From Acidobacteriota bacterium (GTDB lineage: Bacteria > Acidobacteriota > Thermoanaerobaculia > Multivoradales > Multivoraceae), in the NCBI GenBank assembly GCA_028877275.1, contig JAPPFP010000021.1, forward strand, positions 117,450 to 181,449: a DNA stretch of 64,000 nt, given 5' to 3'. Below are positions 56,888 to 64,000 of the stretch, piece by piece. How positions within the stretch are numbered: the first letter of the stretch is position 1; the number at the start of each line of letters is the position of its first letter. The position numbers and the translations under genes are program-made. The notes beneath the pieces were generated by a model that saw only the letters and a list, made by a program, of their open reading frames with translations, made no database searches and had not been told where the DNA came from.

Positions 56888-59184
56888 CTCAACCGGCACT
56901 CGCGCACGACTGCGCGAACTGTCCGGCGCACCATCTGGGCAACCTCGTCCGGCTCGGCGTCGACATGAGCAACTGGGACTACGTCGTCGCCCTGGCCGGC
57001 AACCCGAACACCGGCAAGAGCACGGTGTTCAACGCACTGACCGGCCTGCGCCAGCACACCGGCAACTGGCCCGGCAAGACGGTGACCCGCGCGGAAGGCG
57101 GATTCGAGTATGGCGGCGACCGCTACAAGCTGGTCGACCTGCCTGGCACCTACTCGCTGCTGTCGTCCAGCCTCGACGAGGAGACCGCCCGCGACTTCAT
57201 TCTGTTCGGCCGCCCCGACGTGACCGTGATCGTGGTGGACGCGACCCGCCTCGAGCGGAACCTGAACCTGGCGCTGCAGGTGCTGGAGATAACGGACCGC
57301 GCGGTCGTCTGCCTCAACCTGATGGACGAGGCGCGCCGCAAGGGGCTGACCGTCGACGCGCGGCGCCTGGCGCGGGACCTCGGCGTGCCGGTCGTGGCGA
57401 CGGCGGCTCGTTCGGGCGAAGGGCTGGAGGAACTGAACCGGGTGGTCGCGGAGGTGGCGACGGGTTCCTACCGTTGCCGCCCGCGGCGGGTGGGCGGCCG
57501 CTCCCCGGTCCTGAGCGAGGCGACGCGCCGATTGTCCGGAGCGATTCAGGATGCCTTCCCCGCGCTGCCGAATCCGCAATGGGTCGCTCTCCGGCTCCTT
57601 GACGGCGACCGCACACTGGCCGCGGCGGTGGAGAGCGGGTCCCTGGCGGAACTCGTCGATCTGGGCGTGCGGGAGGATGGCGACGGGACCGCCGCTCCGA
57701 CCGTCGCCGAGCCGGAGGCGACCCGAGCGGCCGCCGCCGAGTTGGCGGAGCCACGGATAAGCGCCGAACCCGTTGCCCGCGCGGCCGTGCTCGAACTTGC
57801 GGGCCAGTTGCGATGGCGAGTGGGCCGGAACTTCCACCAGGCCTTGACCGAGACGGTCTACGCCGAAGCCGCTCGCATCGCCGATCGCGCCGTTTCCCGC
57901 GACGGCGAGAGACGTCGCTTCGACTTCGACGCCACGCTCGACCGCCTGGTGACCAGCCGGGTGTTCGGCTTCCCGCTGATGCTGCTCATGCTGACGGTCG
58001 TCTTCTGGCTCACGATCGCGGGCGCCAACGTGCCCTCGTCGATGCTCGCGACTCTCCTGATCGACACCGTGCATCCACTGCTGAAGCAGGTGGCTTCCGC
58101 CTTCGGCCTGGTCTGGTGGCTCGACGGGCTCCTGATCGACGGCGTGTACCTCGCCACGGCCTGGGTGGTCGCGGTGATGCTGCCGCCGATGGCGATCTTC
58201 TTTCCGCTGTTCACCCTGCTCGAGGACTTCGGCTACCTGCCGCGGGTGGCGTTCAACCTCGACCGGATGTTCCACCGCGTAGGCGCCCACGGCAAGCAGG
58301 CGCTGACGATGGCGATGGGCTGGGGTTGCAACGCGGCGGCGGTGGTCTCCACGCGGATCATCGACAGCCCGCGCGAGCGCCTGATCGCGATCATCACGAA
58401 CAACTTCTCGCTCTGCAACGGCCGCTGGCCGACGCAGATCCTGATCGCTTCCATCTTCATCGGGGGCCTGGTGCCGGCCCATCTCGCCGGCGCCGTCTCG
58501 GCGCTGTCGGTCGTTGGGGTGGCCGTACTAGGCGTTCTGTTGACCTTCGCCGTCTCCTGGTTCCTGTCGCGCACCGTTCTGCGCGGCGAGGCGTCCGCCT
58601 TCTCGCTCGAGCTGCCGCCCTACCGGCCACCGCGGGTGCTGCAGACGATCTACACCTCGATCATCGACCGGACGCTGATCGTCCTCTGGCGCGCCGTAGT
58701 GTTCGCGGCCCCCGCCGGGGCGTTGATCTGGCTGCTTGGCAACATCCGCGCCGGCGATGCGTCGCTTGCCGAAACCCTGATCGGCGCGCTCGACCCGTTC
58801 GGCTACGTCCTGGGACTGTCCGGGATCATCCTCGTCGCCTACATCATCGCGGTGCCGGCGAACGAGATCGTGATCCCGACGATTCTCATGCTGACGGTGC
58901 TCGTCGCCGGCATCCCGGGAGTCGGCGCCGGCGCCGGCGTCATGTTCGAGCTCGATTCCGAGGTCGCCACCGCCCAGGTTCTCGAAGCCGGCGGTTTCAG
59001 CCTGCTGACCGCCGTCTGCCTGATGCTCTTCTCGCTCGTCCACAACCCCTGTTCGACGACGCTGTACACGATCTGGAAGGAAACCCGCAGCGTGCGCTGG
59101 ACCGCGGTCTCGGCGCTGCTGCCCATCGCCATGGGCTTCCTGCTCTGCTTCGCCGTCGCCCAGATCTGGAGGGCGCTGACGTAA
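56884..59184 (+). CDS. feoB: Ferrous iron transport protein B
   Basis: 766 residues, normal for FeoB. An N-terminal cysteine/histidine cluster ([10 protein letters not shown] at 8-17) precedes the G domain. The G domain has GNPNTGKST from residue 39 (G1), DLPGTYSL (G3) and NLMD (G4). The C-terminal half has the paired Gate motifs ([21 protein letters not shown] and [19 protein letters not shown]) and about ten membrane helices. It imports Fe(II) across the inner membrane. It is translated in overlap with the DtxR-FeoA gene, so the FeoA function is supplied by that fusion. Confidence 0.96.
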   Translation: MTQPALAHDCANCPAHHLGNLVRLGVDMSNWDYVVALAGNPNTGKSTVFNALTGLRQHTGNWPGKTVTRAEGGFEYGGDRYKLVDLPGTYSLLSSSLDEETARDFILFGRPDVTVIVVDATRLERNLNLALQVLEITDRAVVCLNLMDEARRKGLTVDARRLARDLGVPVVATAARSGEGLEELNRVVAEVATGSYRCRPRRVGGRSPVLSEATRRLSGAIQDAFPALPNPQWVALRLLDGDRTLAAAVESGSLAELVDLGVREDGDGTAAPTVAEPEATRAAAAELAEPRISAEPVARAAVLELAGQLRWRVGRNFHQALTETVYAEAARIADRAVSRDGERRRFDFDATLDRLVTSRVFGFPLMLLMLTVVFWLTIAGANVPSSMLATLLIDTVHPLLKQVASAFGLVWWLDGLLIDGVYLATAWVVAVMLPPMAIFFPLFTLLEDFGYLPRVAFNLDRMFHRVGAHGKQALTMAMGWGCNAAAVVSTRIIDSPRERLIAIITNNFSLCNGRWPTQILIASIFIGGLVPAHLAGAVSALSVVGVAVLGVLLTFAVSWFLSRTVLRGEASAFSLELPPYRPPRVLQTIYTSIIDRTLIVLWRAVVFAAPAGALIWLLGNIRAGDASLAETLIGALDPFGYVLGLSGIILVAYIIAVPANEIVIPTILMLTVLVAGIPGVGAGAGVMFELDSEVATAQVLEAGGFSLLTAVCLMLFSLVHNPCSTTLYTIWKETRSVRWTAVSALLPIAMGFLLCFAVAQIWRALT

Positions 59185-59200
59185 CGGCGCGATCGGCGCG

Positions 59201-59443
59201 CTACTTGCGTCCGTACCGGCGCTGGAACTTCTCGATCTGGCCGGCGCTGTCGACGAAGTGCTGGCGTCCCGTGTAGAAGGGGTGGGACGCGGAAGAGATC
59301 TCGAGCCGGATCTCGTAGTGCTCGACGCCGTCGATGTCCCGGGTCTTGTCGCTGGTCATCGTCGACTGGGAGATGAACTCGGCGTTCGCCGAGGGGTCGA
59401 TGTACACGACCGGGTGCAGCTTCGGGTGGATATCGCTCTTCAT
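59201..59443 (-). CDS. rpmE2: 50S ribosomal protein L31 type B
   Basis: 80 residues from ATG 59443 (KSDIHPKLHPVVYIDPSAN). An upstream ATG would add a non-homologous tail. The CxxC zinc ribbon of type A L31 is absent, and HPFYTGRQHFVDSAGQIEKF is the usual C-terminal block of the zinc-independent paralogue. In other bacteria this form replaces the zinc form when zinc is short. It sits next to leuS and convergent with feoB. Confidence 0.93.
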   Translation of the reverse strand: MKSDIHPKLHPVVYIDPSANAEFISQSTMTSDKTRDIDGVEHYEIRLEISSASHPFYTGRQHFVDSAGQIEKFQRRYGRK

Positions 59444-59529
59444 GTGTCTCTCGCTCGGGTTGGGCCCAGGAGGGCGGATACGCCGCAACGCCTCCGAGGG
59501 CGAGCGATGATACCCGAATTGTCGTCACC

Positions 59530-62130
<2,601 letters not shown>

Positions 62131-62226
62131 CGTTTCGCGGCGTCGAAACGCGGAGCCCGGGAAGCTCCGGCACGGCTGCGGAGTGTAGCGCCAGGTCCGG
62201 CCGCCTCTCCGCTACCATCCAAGCTC

Positions 62227-63363
62227 ATGGATCCACTGCACGAACAGATGAGGTTCTGGCGCCGGGACTTCCACCGACACCCCGAGCTCGCCTTCGAGGA
62301 AGTGGAAACCAGCCGCAAGGTCGCGGCGCTGCTCGAGTCGTTCGACGGCGTCGAGGTCCATCGCGGCCTGGCTGGCACCGGCGTCGTCGGCGTGCTGAAG
62401 TCCGGCTCGTCGGACCGCAGCATCGCGCTCCGCGCGGACATGGACGCGCTGCCGATCGCGGAGGAGAACGAGTTCGAGCACCGCTCCCGGAACCCCGGCA
62501 AGATGCACGCCTGCGGCCACGACGGTCACACGGCGATGCTGCTCGGCGCCGCGAAGCACCTGTCCGAGAACCGGTCCTTCGACGGCACGGTCTACTTCTT
62601 CTTCCAGCCCGCGGAGGAGAAGGACGGCGGCGCCCGGGTGATGATCGAGGAGGGTCTCTTCGAGCAGTTCCCCGCCGAGGAGGTCTACGGGGTCCACAAC
62701 TACCCGGGAATGGAGGTCGGCAACTTCGGTCTTTGCGCCGGGCCGCTGATGGCCGCGATCGACGTGTTCGAGTTCGCCGTGACCAGCGCCGGCGGCCACG
62801 CCGCCTTCCCTCACGGCACGGTTGACCCGATCCCGATCGGGGCCGAGATCGTCCTCGCCCTGCAGACGATCGTGGCCCGCAACGTGGACCCGCTCCACAG
62901 CGCGGTGATCACGGTGGCCCGTGTCCACGGCGGTCACGCGGACAACGTGATCCCGAGTCGGGTCGTCCACGGCGGCTGCGTCCGGGCGTTCCTGCCCGAG
63001 GTGCAGAAGCTGGTCGAGCGACGGATGCGCCAGATCGGCCGCGGCATCTGCACCGCCCACGGCGCCGGCTTCGAGTTCCAGTACCGCCACTACTACCCGG
63101 CCACGGTGAACCATGCCGACCAGACCGAGAAGGCCGCCAACGCCGCCCGCGAAGTCGGCAAGGCCGTCACCACCAGCCTCGCCCCCGTGATGGGCTCCGA
63201 AGACTTCGCCTACATGCTCCAGGAACGCCCAGGCGCCTTCATGTTCCTCGGCAACGGCGAAAGCGCCGGCCTCCACACCCCCCGCTACGACTTCAACGAC
63301 GACATCCTCCCCATCGGCATGCGCTACTGGACCACCCTCGTCGAGACGCAGTTGTCCGCGTAA
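62227..63363 (+). CDS. M20D family amidohydrolase (hippurate hydrolase/aminoacylase type)
   Basis: 378 residues from ATG 62227. Motifs are FHRHPELAFEEVETSR, LRADMDALPI, HACGHDGHTAMLLGAA with metal-binding Cys/His, FFQPAEEKDGGARVMIEEG, and MGSEDFAYMLQERPG near the end. A lid domain (GGHAAFPHGTVDPIPIG) sits between, as in dimeric M20D enzymes. It would hydrolyse N-acyl amino acids or similar amides in the cytoplasm. It is divergent from leuS by 96 bp. Its TAA is followed after 30 nt by hairpin copy C. Confidence 0.92.
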   Translation: MDPLHEQMRFWRRDFHRHPELAFEEVETSRKVAALLESFDGVEVHRGLAGTGVVGVLKSGSSDRSIALRADMDALPIAEENEFEHRSRNPGKMHACGHDGHTAMLLGAAKHLSENRSFDGTVYFFFQPAEEKDGGARVMIEEGLFEQFPAEEVYGVHNYPGMEVGNFGLCAGPLMAAIDVFEFAVTSAGGHAAFPHGTVDPIPIGAEIVLALQTIVARNVDPLHSAVITVARVHGGHADNVIPSRVVHGGCVRAFLPEVQKLVERRMRQIGRGICTAHGAGFEFQYRHYYPATVNHADQTEKAANAAREVGKAVTTSLAPVMGSEDFAYMLQERPGAFMFLGNGESAGLHTPRYDFNDDILPIGMRYWTTLVETQLSA

Positions 63364-63393
63364 CGGCGTCGGCGTACGTCTTAGGTGAAACCC

Positions 63394-63573
63394 GCCCGGC
63401 ACGGGGCCGCAGGGGAGGGGTTCCATGCGGCCGTTCCCGCTTTCTCGGAGAAGGGAATGCTGGCGCTCACTTCACTCCGCTCGCTTCGTGCGGTCGGTGC
63501 TCGTAGCCAGGTCGCCGGGAGTCGCTCGCTGCGAGCCCGCAGGGAACCCCTCCCCTGCGGCCCCGCGCCGGGC
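63394..63573 (-). repeat. Long hairpin element, copy C (subtype II)
   Basis: Arms at 63394-63424 and 63543-63573 pair over 31 bp with one mismatch (A opposite C, eighth pair from the outside). The loop is 118 nt. In reverse complement the loop starts TGCGGGCTCGCAGCGAGCGA and continues with CGAAGCGAGCGGAGTGAAG as in copy D, then GAACGGCCGC before the far arm. Outside the right arm comes TGGACGTCCCCGGACTTCG, like the matching flank of copy A. Confidence 0.8.
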
Positions 63574-63775
63574 TGGACGTCCCCGGACTTCGTCCACTTC
63601 TCTTGCACTCGTCGTGCGCTTTCGGAGCGGTGAAAGCGGCCGGGCGCGTCCGCTCCTGTCTCCTCGGTGGGACCTCAGGCCTCCCAGTGACGCTTCGGTG
63701 TCCTGCGATCTACTGACAGCCGGACACCTGAAGAGTGGTCCCGTCTCCCGCGGTGCGTTCTCGCGACGACGACCA
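63574..63775. other. Spacer between hairpin copies C and D
   Basis: 202 bp without a credible gene. Its left edge resembles the edge beside copy A and its right edge ends ACGACCA, as the left flank of copy B ends GGACCA. Nothing else is recognised. Confidence 0.5.
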
Positions 63776-63950
63776 GCCTGCCGAGAGTCCGGGGGCGCGG
63801 TCCCAGCGGGCTCGGAGCGAGCGACTCCCCACTACCTCTCATCTGCCGACACCGAACCGAAGCGAGCGGAGTGAAGTGAGCGCCCACTTCCCATCATCCG
63901 ACCGAGCGTGAACGGCCGCCTGGGACCGCGCCCCCGGACTCTCGGCAGGC
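63776..63950 (+). repeat. Long hairpin element, copy D (subtype II)
   Basis: Arms at 63776-63806 and 63920-63950 pair perfectly over 31 bp. The loop is 113 nt, from CGGGCTCGGAGCGAGCGA to GTGAACGGCCGC, with CGAAGCGAGCGGAGTGAAG in the middle. Outside the right arm come GGGTGT and ACTGCCGCCGCGC, close to the flanks of A and B. A TTA at 63985-63987 may be the stop codon (TAA) of a minus-strand gene beyond the window. Confidence 0.8.
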
Positions 63951-64000
63951 GGGTGTTACTGCCGCCGCGCCACCGTCGTCGTCGTTACGCGCAGTTGCAG

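Noticed and set aside
63385..63633. Short open frames running through hairpin copies A-D
   Set aside because: Both strands are open because of the inverted repeats and base composition. The peptides are repetitive, and conservation follows the hairpin, not a reading frame.

Overview
The window is about two thirds G+C, is packed with protein genes and shows no rRNA, tRNA, CRISPR array or recognisable transposase. Its gene families point to a heterotrophic member of the Acidobacteriota or a close relative. These include three VWFA-related proteins of the acidobacterial type, a TonB-dependent receptor with an N-terminal carboxypeptidase-regulatory-like domain, sulfatase/TPR lipoproteins, CRTAC1 (FG-GAP plus ASPIC/UnbV) proteins, a DUF1552/DUF1592 pair and a DUF3179 protein. 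The class cannot be fixed from these data. This placement is inferred from family content, not from a marker tree.

Layout. 1-4989 (+): a pair of M16 peptidases (the first cut by the window edge), then a large secreted zinc metalloprotease. 5062-7566 (+): a paralogous metalloprotease. 7600-9036 (-): DUF3179 protein. 9061-13606 (+): small exported protein, phosphatase/sulfatase-superfamily TPR lipoprotein, VWFA protein. 13608-19220 (-): two more VWFA proteins and a transglutaminase-like TPR lipoprotein. 19221-19828: gene-free, carrying a good sigma-54 promoter for the TonB-dependent receptor (19829-22729), which ends at a clear intrinsic terminator. 22909-26045 (+): TPR protein and a second phosphatase/sulfatase-superfamily TPR lipoprotein. 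26046-36986 (-): a tight six-gene run of arginine-decarboxylase-like enzyme, three CRTAC1 proteins and two TPR proteins, mostly with overlapping start and stop codons. 37058-41787: glycerate 2-kinase, enolase and a PQQ beta-propeller dehydrogenase. 42491-51370: DUF1552/DUF1592 pair, S10 peptidase, MBL hydrolase, DUF3311 plus Na+/solute symporter, phosphofructokinase. 51371-54372 (-): three-part proton-translocating transhydrogenase. 54446-59184: Cu/Zn permease divergent from a DtxR-FeoA/FeoB iron-uptake operon, with a DtxR-type operator between them. 59201-63363: L31 type B, LeuRS and an M20 amidohydrolase.

The signal that no ordinary feature explains is a family of long hairpins, present four times as two divergent pairs (41816-42440 and 63394-63950). 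Each copy has a 31-33 bp nearly perfect stem around a 108-118 nt loop. The loops share blocks and the boundaries are conserved. The outer halves of the stems differ completely between copies, yet each stays self-complementary. Every copy lies 28-50 nt beyond the stop codon of a gene, or of a predicted gene at the right edge. I regard this as the best candidate for an undescribed element in the window.

Functionally the window mixes core metabolism (enolase, PFK, transhydrogenase, LeuRS, L31) with an extracellular programme. That programme comprises metalloproteases, M16 and S10 peptidases, a TonB receptor and many exported TPR, VWFA and FG-GAP scaffolds, and it suits an organism that degrades and imports protein-rich or polymeric organic matter.
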